44,021 bases of DNA from Oscillospiraceae bacterium (GTDB taxonomy: Bacteria > Bacillota > Clostridia > Oscillospirales > WRJC01): positions 1 through 44,021 of the forward strand of contig WRMA01000005.1 of the NCBI GenBank assembly GCA_009777355.1, read 5' to 3'. A program made the translations under genes and the position numbers. Shown here in pieces: positions 18,337 through 26,967 of this stretch. Below the pieces are notes generated by a model. That model was given only the letters and a program-made list of their open reading frames with translations, made no database searches and had not been told where the DNA came from. Within the stretch, counting starts at the first letter, position 1. Every line of letters starts with the position of its first letter.

Positions 18337-18358
18337 TAATTTAAACGAATTTAAATTA
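18337..18358. promoter_or_regulatory. Palindrome upstream of parA, possible operator
   Basis: TAATTTAAA and TTTAAATTA flank CGAA, 14 bp before the parA ATG on the minus strand. Perfect dyads here are compatible with autoregulation, but the AT-rich setting makes chance occurrence possible. Confidence 0.35.
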
Positions 18359-18408
18359 ACAACTTTCTGTAAATTATATTTATAATCCCCCGCCGGATTA
18401 TTATATTA

Positions 18409-18569
18409 GACCTCTTTCAAAACCGAAATACGACCACCCCGCCGTCTGCGGACGGCACCCCTCCACAGAGGGGAATGGAGAACAAACGACCGAAAGTGAT
18501 TAAATTCCCCTCCGTGGAGGGGTGGCGCGACGCGTAAGCGGCGTGACGGGGTGGTTTTGAAAGAAGTTC
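18409..18569. mobile_element. MITE-like palindromic element, CCCCTCC/GGAGGGG interior
   Basis: Terminal arms AGACCTCTTTCAAAACC and GGTTTTGAAAGAAGTTC enclose ACCACCCCG…CGGGGTGGT and hairpin arms around CCGTCTGCGGACGG. It occupies most of the 396-bp gap between parA and the zincin gene. The rest of the gap holds the small hairpin at 18600-18627 and AT-rich DNA. Confidence 0.7.
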
Positions 18570-18599
18570 ATTAATTTGCGAACAAAACAAACCCTTGCC

Positions 18600-18627
18600 G
18601 TAGGGCGATTAATAATCGCCCCTACAT
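18600..18627. repeat. Short GTAGGGCGATTA hairpin repeat
   Basis: GTAGGGCGATTA and TAATCGCCCCTAC form a compact hairpin, a mini version of the GTAGGGGCG repeat arms at 9600 and 31150. Similar short ones lie at 32591-32613 and 37169-37198. Confidence 0.6.
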
Positions 18628-18719
18628 TTTATTTGCGGTTTATATTATATTAATTTTATCAGAAAATAACATAAAAATCTATGACTTTATCTAATAATAT
18701 ATATATTTTTACAAATAAT

Positions 18720-19118
18720 TCAAAAAATATTATTATTTCGTTTATATTCTTCGAGTTTTTGCGCGTCTTTGATTTCAAGCCCTCTTTCTCCCGCCAGCGA
18801 CTCTATATGATGCGTAAACTCGTGAATAAGCGTCCTGCGAAGTTCCGCTTTTTGTCCGTCGGGAGAAAGATGCGAGTATAATCTGACGAAAGACCCGTAA
18901 TATATCGCTATATATCTGCCCAGACCTCCCATGCCTTTCCTGTCGTTGTGATATTCGCCCAGAATAAACAGATTCCCGGCTATACTCCTGACCGCTCCCC
19001 TGTGACGCTTTGTCTCGGGCATCAAAATAATGCCGCCGTTTAAATCCCGGTAAAATTCCTCCGGGATTTCTTCGGCTATTTCGTCGAGCATCGCTCCGGC
19101 TTCCTCAAAACTAATCAT
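18720..19118 (-). CDS. Zincin-like metallopeptidase-family protein
   Basis: A 132-residue protein of the small bacterial zincin family (PF06262 type). The zinc motif LIHEFTHHIESLAGERGLE provides HExxH and a downstream ligand. Such proteins are about this length, with the motif toward the C-terminus, and their substrates are unknown. It starts 7 bp after the oxidoreductase stop with no clear ribosome site, suggesting coupled translation, and ends in an AT-rich stretch. Confidence 0.8.
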   Translation of the reverse strand: MISFEEAGAMLDEIAEEIPEEFYRDLNGGIILMPETKRHRGAVRSIAGNLFILGEYHNDRKGMGGLGRYIAIYYGSFVRLYSHLSPDGQKAELRRTLIHEFTHHIESLAGERGLEIKDAQKLEEYKRNNNIF

Positions 19119-19125
19119 AACTGCG

Positions 19126-20226
19126 CTACACGCGGCTGACGTCGCCGTAAACCGGAGGCAGCGCGTGAGGTCTGACCAAAGCTCCGCCGTTCTCGTACGA
19201 TTCGATTGCAGCGAATATATATTCGATTGTCGCCAGCGCGTCTCTTCCCGACGCCCTTAAATATTCTTTAGGGACTTCGTTCGATACGTCCTCTAAATAA
19301 GCGTGTATTCTCATCGGGAAAGTCGCGTTGAAATCAGACACGCCGCTGTCATGAACGACCGCTTCTTCGTTCGTCTGCCAGTAGGTGAGCTTTTCGACGC
19401 AGTTCTCTATGCACGCCGTGCCTTTCGTTCCCGCGAGTTCATACGTCCACGCGAGAGAAGACGTACAGCCCATGCCGAAGTGCGCGTCGCCTCTCTGGGA
19501 TAATAAATATCCCACGCTGCCGTTTTGGAATCTCATGTGTACGCTCTGTATAGACAGCATTAAATCCTCGTTCGATTTTCTTACGCCGGGTTTGTCCATA
19601 AACGCCTGAATATGCGTTACGTCTCCCTGGAACGCTCTCATGACAGAAAACGGATGGGTTAAAAAAGCCTTCGTATGAGAATACGGCCTGTTCCATTTCG
19701 CGCCGCCGCTTCCGCCGTAAAGCGCCGAACTTCCGTTAAATCCTACTTTGTGTATAGAATTGATTTGCTCGCCTATGCCGCCGTTTTTGATATACTCGAA
19801 TAATTTGTCAGCCGGCGCTGAAAAATAGTGATTGAGATTACAGCCCAGATAAACGTCTTTTTTCGCCGCGTACGCGACAAGCTCTCTCGCGTCCGTGACT
19901 TCGTGGCAGATAGGCTTCTCTACGAGGACGTTTCTGCCCGCGTCGATTGCCTGCATAGCCGGCTCAAAATGCATCGACCCGTTATCGTAACCCGACGTAG
20001 CGATATCCACAATATCGAGCTCCGGATAAGCCGACAGCATTTCTTTAAGAGAATAAAACGCCGGAACGTTAAATTTTTCAGCAGCCGCGTCGGCTTTTTC
20101 TTTGATAATATCGCACACCGCGACAAGATTCGAGAGTTCGTCGTTTGTGTGGCAGGTAGCGTGGAGATTGCCAATGCCGCCCATGCCGACCACTCCCACG
20201 TTTAATTTTTTAGAATTTTCACCCAT
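19126..20226 (-). CDS. Gfo/Idh/MocA-family oxidoreductase
   Basis: NAD(P)-dependent dehydrogenase of sugars or inositols. N-terminal Rossmann fold with VGVVGMGGIGNLHA and VAVCDI; the family hallmark LVEKPICHE follows near residue 110; the C-terminal beta-sheet domain includes GCNLNHYFSAP. The ORF track opens at 20244, but those first codons contain the GAGGTG ribosome site itself, so the start is taken at ATG 20226 (366 residues). It lies between a MITE-like element and the zincin gene. With three TIM-barrel isomerases, a sulfatase and a NahK-like kinase in the window, a role in sugar or inositol catabolism is likely; substrate unknown. Confidence 0.88.
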   Translation of the reverse strand: MGENSKKLNVGVVGMGGIGNLHATCHTNDELSNLVAVCDIIKEKADAAAEKFNVPAFYSLKEMLSAYPELDIVDIATSGYDNGSMHFEPAMQAIDAGRNVLVEKPICHEVTDARELVAYAAKKDVYLGCNLNHYFSAPADKLFEYIKNGGIGEQINSIHKVGFNGSSALYGGSGGAKWNRPYSHTKAFLTHPFSVMRAFQGDVTHIQAFMDKPGVRKSNEDLMLSIQSVHMRFQNGSVGYLLSQRGDAHFGMGCTSSLAWTYELAGTKGTACIENCVEKLTYWQTNEEAVVHDSGVSDFNATFPMRIHAYLEDVSNEVPKEYLRASGRDALATIEYIFAAIESYENGGALVRPHALPPVYGDVSRV

Positions 20227-20269
20227 AATAATTTTACACCTCATGTTTTAAAATATTTAATATTTTATT

Positions 20270-20461
20270 AGAACTCTTGCATAACCCCGGAATCTAATTT
20301 CCCCACCCTCTTTTTTAAAGAGGGTGCCGTCCGCAGACGGCGGGTGTTTTACACCATACGCAGCATCAGATTCTAAAAACACCCGTCAGCCGCTTACGCG
20401 ACTGCCACCCTCTTTAAAAAAGAGGGCTTTCCGTGGTGATTTTCAAGTTATGCAACAGTCT
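20270..20461. mobile_element. MITE-like palindromic element, copy 2 of the 6440 interior
   Basis: Ends AGAACTCTTGCATAACC and AGTTATGCAACAGTCT enclose the same CCCTCTTT…CCGTCCGCAGACGG…CACCCGTCAGCCGC interior seen at 6440-6676. It ends 6 bp from the stop codon of the solute-binding protein. Confidence 0.75.
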
Positions 20462-20467
20462 GTTTAC

Positions 20468-21976
20468 TCACTCCATCGACATAAAAGTTTCGACGATTCT
20501 TTCTATATCCCGTTCCATTCTGGCCAGTCTTCCCTCGTAAAACGATATTATATTTCTGTTGTTGTTTCTCGACAGTTCTATGAAATCCCTCCATACTCCG
20601 CCGAAAGAATACACGCCGCCTATGTCGTAAACCCTGGAGTTGAATATAATATCCAGCATCTCGCTTGATTCTTCGTCCCTCATGTGCTTTCTCTGAAGGG
20701 TAACGTCGTAATAGGCGGGCTGAAGGGTATATCTGCTCTCCGCCGACAACGCTTCGAGAACTATACTCACCCTTTCCAAATCCTCCGCGCTTTTGGGAAC
20801 TCCGAGAAGAACTCCCGTGTACGGGTTCACGACGCTGTGATAATTTTCCTGGTTTTCGTCGAATTTGGGCATCGGGATAATTCCGAAGTTGCCTTCCATT
20901 CCCCTCAGGCTTTCGACCACTCTCATGCGCATCCATAAAAACAATACCCTGCCGTCCTCGAACATAGAGTGATAATCGCCGTATTCTTCTCTGGTATGAA
21001 TATTTACGACATATTCCGGATTATATAACAATTCCATAGTTTTGTCGAGAATCAAGAGGTTTTTCGGGTTCGTGAAAGTCATATACGGCACGTCGTTCTC
21101 GTCCTTTTCTGCAAGCAGACCGCCTCCGCTTACGAGAAGCGCGTGGAGAACGTCGATTCCGACTACAAAACCCCACCTGTCCTCGGGACCCATCGTTCCG
21201 TCGCCGTTCAAATCGGCCTCCGCGCCTTTTATCATATCGTGCATCGCGTCCATCGTCCATTTGCCGCTTTTCACTAAATTATACGGCAGTTCGATTCCGA
21301 AATCGGCCATTAAATCTTTGTTGAATAAAAGCCCGTTCGTCGCTTCGTTGTCGAGTATCAGCAAATCCCCGCCCAGTAAATAATTCTGGTTCGCAATCGA
21401 CATTTCCTTTACCGCGGGGTCCCACCAGGGCTTATCTATATCCACGAACGGCAGGTTATCTATATTGACGAGCAGATTATTAGTGACCACTCCGGGTATA
21501 TTATTGTTAAAAATCACGGCCGCGTCGTAAGTCGAGTCTCCCGAACCGACAGCTCTCCTCAATATTCCGACGTCGTCCGGACGGGCTATCATTTCGATAT
21601 TTATGTTATATTCCGCTTCGATTTTACGGTTTCTGATATACACCGCGTCGTTAATCGGGTCCGCGTTTTCTTCCTCCGCGACGATTTCCCTGGGGTCGGA
21701 GTCGCCTACCCAGTCTCCGGGATAATCGATTTGATGCGCAAAAAAAGTGAAAGTATAATTCTCAAAGTCTTTTTCGGGAAGTTCGGGTTCGATTCTCGCT
21801 TCGCCGACCGACGGATTTTCGCCGTCCTGATTTACCGAATCTCCGCTGCCGCTAATATTGTTATTAGGGTTATCTCCGCCGTCCTGATTTGCTCCGCCGC
21901 CGTCGCCGCACGATATTAAAACGGCGGGGAACAGGCACAAGGCCAAAATTATTATCAGCGCCGTAAATTTTTTCAT
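20468..21976 (-). CDS. Extracellular solute-binding lipoprotein (family 1-like)
   Basis: A 502-residue sugar-type ABC binding lipoprotein. The signal peptide IIILALCLFPAVLISC ends in a lipobox near C23, followed by a Gly/Asp/Asn-rich linker to about residue 65. The mature domain shows the family pattern TYDAAVIFNN, GLLFNKDLMADFGIELPYNLVKSGKWT and GADLNGDGTMGPEDRWGF, a segment common in clostridial carbohydrate-binding proteins. GGAGG precedes the ATG. No permease or ATPase is adjacent, so it must work with a distant transporter or be a remnant of a glycan locus. It lies 40 bp after the LRR gene. Confidence 0.86.
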   Translation of the reverse strand: MKKFTALIIILALCLFPAVLISCGDGGGANQDGGDNPNNNISGSGDSVNQDGENPSVGEARIEPELPEKDFENYTFTFFAHQIDYPGDWVGDSDPREIVAEEENADPINDAVYIRNRKIEAEYNINIEMIARPDDVGILRRAVGSGDSTYDAAVIFNNNIPGVVTNNLLVNIDNLPFVDIDKPWWDPAVKEMSIANQNYLLGGDLLILDNEATNGLLFNKDLMADFGIELPYNLVKSGKWTMDAMHDMIKGAEADLNGDGTMGPEDRWGFVVGIDVLHALLVSGGGLLAEKDENDVPYMTFTNPKNLLILDKTMELLYNPEYVVNIHTREEYGDYHSMFEDGRVLFLWMRMRVVESLRGMEGNFGIIPMPKFDENQENYHSVVNPYTGVLLGVPKSAEDLERVSIVLEALSAESRYTLQPAYYDVTLQRKHMRDEESSEMLDIIFNSRVYDIGGVYSFGGVWRDFIELSRNNNRNIISFYEGRLARMERDIERIVETFMSME

Positions 21977-22016
21977 GAGTTTTTCCTCCCAACTATTAAC
22001 TATTAATTATTAATTA

Positions 22017-24065
22017 TTAATCATCAAGTTCGTATCCCCTGCCGGTATCGAGAGTGATAATTCCAAGCGCTCCGTCCCAGCCTACGTAAACGTCGAGAGC
22101 CTGCATAACGTCCCTGAGTTTAAAATAATTGGAGCCGTTTATTAAATACCCCGCGAACCACACTCTGTCTCCGTCAAGATAAATTACGGACGACGTTCTC
22201 TCCGGGGTATACGGCGTTCTCTCAGGGTTCAGCTCCATTTCGACGCCCGTCCGCGTGTACGGCTCGCCGCTTTTGAGCAGAATCGCGTTCGCCTCTTCGC
22301 TCCAGACTATCTCAAGCCGCTTTTCGGCGGCGTCCAGAATATAAGCCATATCCCTAAGCTTTAAATAATTACTTCCGTTTATTAAATAAGCGTCGAGACC
22401 GACTTCCCTGCCGTTTACTGAAATTCTCTGCGCGGACGGGGAAGCTGTGACGGCCGGGTCGTTCGGGATAAATTTTATATTATTAACCTCTGCGTAATAC
22501 TCCGCGAAAGAACCCGTCGGAGCGTATATTACTAAATTTTCGCCGTGTCTCCAGAACGCGTCGCCGCCGATATTCTTAACGCTGTCGGGTATCGTTACGG
22601 AGAATAAATTTAAGCATCTCGCGAATGCGTAATCGCCTATATTTTCGACTCCGTCCGGTATTACTGCAGAGACTATCAAACTGTTATAAAACAAATCCGT
22701 ACCTATCGTTACAATCCCCGCGTCGCCGGGTATGACTATGTTTCTCGAGATTCCGCCGTAATCTGTCAGAACGCCGTCTTTTATGTAAAAGTCGCCGATT
22801 TTGAGAGTGCCGTCGCCCGACCTCTGGTTTGTTCCGTCTGAAAAATCTATATTGTTTGACAGAGCGTATTTATCAGCGTACGAATCGGCGCGCGCGTATA
22901 TAATCATATCCCGGTTTCCCCCGAAAGCGTTCTCGCCGATACTCGTAACATAGTCCGGGATTTCAATATATTTTAAATTAATGCAGCCCTGAAACGCGCC
23001 CTCGCCTATAGTTCTTACGCTGTCCGGTATATTGACCGACGTAAGCAGCGCGCAGCCCGAAAAAGCGTCCGCTCCGATACTTCTTACGTTGTTTGATATA
23101 ACGGCCGACGTTAAAGCCATATTGTTCATGAACGCCCCGTCGCCTATGCCCGTGATATTACCCGGCATAACGACCCTGCCGTCGCTTCCCAGATATTTTA
23201 TTAATATATCGTTTCTTATTACAAATTCTTCTTTTTGGTTCGTGACGGTAAGACCGTTCCAGACCGTTCCCGCAGCTCCGTAACCCGGGGAGTTCAGGGG
23301 AACGACCGCCATGGCGTATAAATTCACGCCGTCGAAAACCCCGCTGCCGGCAGATACTGCCGGAGGGGTAACGGACCTGAAATAAATATAAGTCAGCTCA
23401 CGCGAGTTCATAAAGGCTTCGCGTCCTATACTCGTTACGCCTCTGCCTATAGTTACGCTTTTAAGACCCGCGCAGTTCGCGAACGACAGCGCGCCGATAC
23501 CCGTAACCCCGTCGGGAATAACAATCTCCGTCAGACCTCCGCAGTTTTCAAACGCGCCGTAGCCGATTTCCCTCAGGGTGTCCGGCAGGGTTACGCCGGT
23601 GAGATTCTCGCCGCCGTAAAAAGCGTAGCCGAAAATCGAGGTAACCCCTCTGGGAACGCTGTAGCTCGACGCGGTTCTCGCCCCCGGATATTTGACAAGC
23701 TGCGTCTGCGTCTTATTAAAAAGTATGCCGTCCGTATCTGAAAAATGCTGGTTATTTCTGTTGACCGTAATCGAAGTGAGGGAAGGCGTGTTCATAAACG
23801 CCCTGAACTCGACGCTCGTCACGTTTGCGTGCAGCTCCACGGACCTCAGAGACGCGCTGCCCGTAAACGCGAAAGCGCCGATACTCGTAACTCCGCCCGG
23901 GATAATGACGTCCGAAGCCGTTCCGTTGTATTTGATAAGCGCGCCGCCGACAATCTCAAAATCGTCCGAAGCGGATACGTTTAAGTTTAAGTTTAACCCC
24001 GCGGGCATAACGGCCAGCGTCATAACAAATACAAGAACAAAACCGATAAATTTTTTTCGTTTCAT
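22017..24065 (-). CDS. BspA-type leucine-rich-repeat surface protein with C-terminal stalk repeats
   Basis: A 682-residue exported protein. A signal peptide (residues 1-31) leads to many LRR_5 units of the BspA kind (GVTSIGAFAFTGSASLRSV, DSVRTIGEGAFQGCINLKYI and others) in at least two blocks, interrupted by about 40-residue spacers. The C-terminus has two copies of a copper-amine-oxidase-N-like stalk motif (LINGSNYLKLRDMAYIL and LINGSNYFKLRDVMQAL). Such proteins are displayed on the surface of gut and rumen Clostridia and bind host or environmental ligands. AAGGAGA precedes the ATG. It lies in the same minus-strand run as the NahK-like kinase. Confidence 0.88.
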   Translation of the reverse strand: MKRKKFIGFVLVFVMTLAVMPAGLNLNLNVSASDDFEIVGGALIKYNGTASDVIIPGGVTSIGAFAFTGSASLRSVELHANVTSVEFRAFMNTPSLTSITVNRNNQHFSDTDGILFNKTQTQLVKYPGARTASSYSVPRGVTSIFGYAFYGGENLTGVTLPDTLREIGYGAFENCGGLTEIVIPDGVTGIGALSFANCAGLKSVTIGRGVTSIGREAFMNSRELTYIYFRSVTPPAVSAGSGVFDGVNLYAMAVVPLNSPGYGAAGTVWNGLTVTNQKEEFVIRNDILIKYLGSDGRVVMPGNITGIGDGAFMNNMALTSAVISNNVRSIGADAFSGCALLTSVNIPDSVRTIGEGAFQGCINLKYIEIPDYVTSIGENAFGGNRDMIIYARADSYADKYALSNNIDFSDGTNQRSGDGTLKIGDFYIKDGVLTDYGGISRNIVIPGDAGIVTIGTDLFYNSLIVSAVIPDGVENIGDYAFARCLNLFSVTIPDSVKNIGGDAFWRHGENLVIYAPTGSFAEYYAEVNNIKFIPNDPAVTASPSAQRISVNGREVGLDAYLINGSNYLKLRDMAYILDAAEKRLEIVWSEEANAILLKSGEPYTRTGVEMELNPERTPYTPERTSSVIYLDGDRVWFAGYLINGSNYFKLRDVMQALDVYVGWDGALGIITLDTGRGYELDD

Positions 24066-24113
24066 TAAATTTTTTCTCCTTCTGTTTCTTTTTTCTTTAC
24101 GCGCGTTTAAAAA

Positions 24114-25220
24114 TTATATTGTTTCGGCGCATTTCCGGACAAATTCTCTCATAACGTCCAGTTTTTCAATCATATCTTCGGCCAGTTTCATCTGGCAGCG
24201 CGCCCTGTCAAGATTATGCCCCTCCCTGTGAACGGCGAAATATTTATCCCCGTCTATATAATCCGCAAGAAATCTCGACGCGAGTTCAAGAGTTATCGTC
24301 GGCGCGCCCAGCGCGAGGGTTTCGGTTTCAAGCTCCGTCATAGATTTCCCGACCGCGCTTATAAATCCCCGGGTAAATTCTTTGAAATAATCGAAATCAA
24401 GAAAAACTTTGCTTAAATCAGTTTCGTCTTCAGAGGCTCTGTTTGCGGCGAATCTTATGGCGTCGCCGAAGTCGTGAGCGACGAGACCGGGCATAATAGT
24501 GTCGAGGTCAAGCACGCAGACCGGCTCGAAAGTATCTTTGTTTAATAATATATTATTATATTTAGTGTCGTTATGCACGGGTCGCAGGGGCAGTTCCCCC
24601 CTGTCCGTCATATCCGTCAGTTTACAGCAGAAATCATAATACTTCTCAAATATTTTAATTTCGTCCTTAACGTTTTTCACCCTGTCGTTTTCGTCCGCTT
24701 CGACTATCCTGAAAAAATTATCCAGACGTTTTTTCGTATTGTGAAAATCGGGAATAGTTATGTTAAGCTTGTCTGCCGGAAAATCTGATATGACGTTCAA
24801 AAAATCTCCGAACGCATATCCCGAGCTTCTTAAAACCGCAGGATTTTCGACAATCTCAAAAGTGATTGTATTCTCTTCAAATATGCAAATACGCCAGAAC
24901 TCCCCGTCGTCTGTAACCGTATAATTTTTATAGTCTCCGTTGACGAGAAAATTAATAATCCTGCACGCGCTTTTCTTATTATTATTTTTAATAAAATTAT
25001 CGAGCATCATAATATTATTCATGACCGCGGCGGGATTTTTAAACACATAAGTATTGACTTTCTGGAAAATATACGGATTTGCAGTTTCAGAAAGTCCGTT
25101 GTTATTTTCTACGAGAACATAATAAGTTTCGTTTATGTGACCGTTCGTGATTTTCCTGTATTCTTTTACTTTGCCGTTAATGCCGTAAAGGTTCATCAAA
25201 AGCTGAATTTTCCGTTCCAT
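24114..25220 (-). CDS. APH-fold sugar kinase, N-acetylhexosamine 1-kinase (NahK)-like
   Basis: A 368-residue phosphotransferase of the APH/choline-kinase fold. Motifs: ITNGHINETYYV and YIFQKVNTYVF near the N-terminus, PVHNDTKYNNILLN as the catalytic loop and VCVLDLDTIMPG as the metal-binding site. These match my recollection of NahK-type kinases that phosphorylate GlcNAc/GalNAc at C1. It lies 25 bp downstream of the PIN toxin gene and 48 bp before the LRR gene, all on the minus strand. AGGAGA precedes the ATG. The class is confident, the precise hexosamine substrate is not. Confidence 0.78.
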   Translation of the reverse strand: MERKIQLLMNLYGINGKVKEYRKITNGHINETYYVLVENNNGLSETANPYIFQKVNTYVFKNPAAVMNNIMMLDNFIKNNNKKSACRIINFLVNGDYKNYTVTDDGEFWRICIFEENTITFEIVENPAVLRSSGYAFGDFLNVISDFPADKLNITIPDFHNTKKRLDNFFRIVEADENDRVKNVKDEIKIFEKYYDFCCKLTDMTDRGELPLRPVHNDTKYNNILLNKDTFEPVCVLDLDTIMPGLVAHDFGDAIRFAANRASEDETDLSKVFLDFDYFKEFTRGFISAVGKSMTELETETLALGAPTITLELASRFLADYIDGDKYFAVHREGHNLDRARCQMKLAEDMIEKLDVMREFVRKCAETI

Positions 25221-25245
25221 TATTTATTTTCTCCTGTTTGTTTCT

Positions 25246-25671
25246 TTATTTCTGTAGGGATTTCATAAAATCTAAAAATTCTGAAGGCTTGACCGCTTTT
25301 ACGGGTGAGTTTAGAAAATGCTTTACATTTCTTGTAATAATATAATCCGCTTTTGTTTTTTGCGCGCAGACCGCCAACAGAGAGTCCTCATAATCGCTTA
25401 CTTTCAATTTCAGAGCGTTCAGGCAGTCTGTTTTGCTTACCGATGCAATCTGAAAAGAATCTACAAGAATCTTTATGACGTTTTTTGCGGCGTTATTGTC
25501 TTTTAGATATTTGAGCGCAAAATAATGAATATCAGTAACGGTACTCGCCGTTAAATACGATTTAATATTATTTTCATCGAGATATTCTATGCATTTTCTG
25601 GAAGTCTCGGCGAAATTTTCGCGTTCCAAAATATAATCCAGAATAATATTCGTATCAATCATTACCGTCAT
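25246..25671 (-). CDS. VapC-type PIN-domain toxin
   Basis: A 141-residue PIN-domain ribonuclease, the toxin half of a type II pair. It has the short PIN layout: MIDTNIILDYI with catalytic D6, an acidic helix in the middle, and DYEDSLLAVCAQKTKADYIITRN with the second acidic cluster. It overlaps the antitoxin gene by 17 bp. Homologues cleave tRNA or rRNA. The pair lies inside a run of sugar-metabolism genes, so its transcript is probably shared with them. Confidence 0.87.
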   Translation of the reverse strand: MTVMIDTNIILDYILERENFAETSRKCIEYLDENNIKSYLTASTVTDIHYFALKYLKDNNAAKNVIKILVDSFQIASVSKTDCLNALKLKVSDYEDSLLAVCAQKTKADYIITRNVKHFLNSPVKAVKPSEFLDFMKSLQK

Positions 25672-25918
25672 ATCGTTTATTCCTTTCCTCGCGGATAATT
25701 TTTTTTACTTCGACGTCTGATAATTTTGATAATTCGGGAGATTTAAGAATACCGTATAAAGAACGTATATTATTTAAATTATTCTTTTCTTCTTTTTTTT
25801 CTTTTATAATTTTAGCTATTTTTTTTCCGTTTTCTGTAATAATAATATCTCCTTTACCTAATAAATTAAGATATTTATTTATATTTTTCGTGAGTTCCGC
25901 CGATGTTACTGTCATCAT
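25655..25918 (-). CDS. Phd/YefM-type antitoxin
   Basis: An 87-residue antitoxin. The N-terminal half (MTVTSAELTKNINKYLNLLGKGDIIITENGKKIAKI) is the Phd/YefM DNA-binding fold. The lysine/glutamate-rich C-terminus would wrap the toxin. The start overlaps the stop of the isomerase gene as ATGA, and its GGAGGG site lies inside that gene. It is followed by the PIN toxin with a 17-bp overlap. Two tandem ATG codons occur; the first is used here. Confidence 0.85.
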   Translation of the reverse strand: MMTVTSAELTKNINKYLNLLGKGDIIITENGKKIAKIIKEKKEEKNNLNNIRSLYGILKSPELSKLSDVEVKKIIREERNKRYDGND

Positions 25919-26769
25919 AAAAATTTCCCTCCGGCTTTCCCGACAAACTTTTCCACTCTTTCGTTCGTTATGTCCGTCGTTTCTTCGTTCGTGTATTCCA
26001 GTATAAACGGTATATCCGGAGTGAATTTAAAATAATTCGCGAAAAACTTTGCCCAGTCGATTTCGCCGTCGCCGAGTATCCTCCCGTAGCAGTCGTTTAC
26101 TTTCCTGTCCTTTCCGTGGAAATACGCGATATGCGGCGTAAGATATTTGAAAACGTCGTCCTCGTCTGAATTTGCGATAAAATTCGCCATATCCATAAGA
26201 ACTTTTATATTTGTCAGTCCGGATTCCTTTTCTATCTGCCCGATAAAATCCCGGAGTCTTTTCGCCGACGGTATAACGTCTATCGCGCAGGCCTCGACGC
26301 ATATATCGAGACCGCGTTCCTTTGCTTTATGCCCGAGTTCGGTAAAGCTTTCTTTTAAACGCCGGAAATCAGACTCGTAATTTTCCGTCGTGATTCCCCT
26401 GTATTCATCTCTGAAGCCCAGTTCGGTCGAGAGGTTTTTAATCCCCGCGTATTCGGCCATATCCATGCACCTGACAAAAGTTTCGATGCATTTGTTCCTG
26501 AAACCGTCGTCCGGAGACAAAAGATTCGTGAATATGCCGAGCGCCGTAACTTCAATCCCGCAGTCTCTCATTATATCCGCCTTTTCTTTCATGATTTCTT
26601 TCGTTATGCCGTTTTCGTCGATACCGGGAACGCCGTTATAAGCCCAGCCGCCGAAATCGGGGTGGGTCATGCACAGTTCCGTGCAGTTATATCCTTTGGA
26701 CCGCATAAATTTTGCCGCTTCCGTTACGGTCATATTCCCGTAACTTCTTGAAACTATACCGTATTTCAT
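25915..26769 (-). CDS. Sugar phosphate isomerase/epimerase-like TIM-barrel protein
   Basis: A 284-residue TIM barrel of the xylose-isomerase-like superfamily. Motifs: NLSTELGFRDEY, DICVEACAIDVI, KVLMDMANF, AYFHGKDRKV and FILEYTNEE, which carry the metal ligands. A CGGAGA site precedes the ATG. It is the first gene of the minus-strand run that continues into the toxin-antitoxin pair and NahK-like kinase. It is distinct from the other two members in the window, so each probably serves a different sugar. Confidence 0.82.
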   Translation of the reverse strand: MKYGIVSRSYGNMTVTEAAKFMRSKGYNCTELCMTHPDFGGWAYNGVPGIDENGITKEIMKEKADIMRDCGIEVTALGIFTNLLSPDDGFRNKCIETFVRCMDMAEYAGIKNLSTELGFRDEYRGITTENYESDFRRLKESFTELGHKAKERGLDICVEACAIDVIPSAKRLRDFIGQIEKESGLTNIKVLMDMANFIANSDEDDVFKYLTPHIAYFHGKDRKVNDCYGRILGDGEIDWAKFFANYFKFTPDIPFILEYTNEETTDITNERVEKFVGKAGGKFL

Positions 26770-26825
26770 AAAAACAAATCTCCGTTTTTTAAATTTTTTT
26801 AATCAGGCAACAATATATAACATAG

Positions 26826-26854
26826 ATTATATACTATTTCAATTTATTCTGCAA
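26826..26854 (-). promoter_or_regulatory. Predicted sigma-A promoter for the isomerase-antitoxin-toxin-kinase run
   Basis: Minus strand TTGCAG and TATAAT separated by 17 bp, 57 bp before the ATG at 26769. Confidence 0.65.
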
Positions 26855-26967
26855 GCATAAAATTATATATTTATCTAAAATTTTTAATTTATTAACTTTT
26901 ATGTGGTATATTTAAAAATACAAACAAAAAAAATATATAAAAAAACGCAGAGGAAAAATTAATTTAT

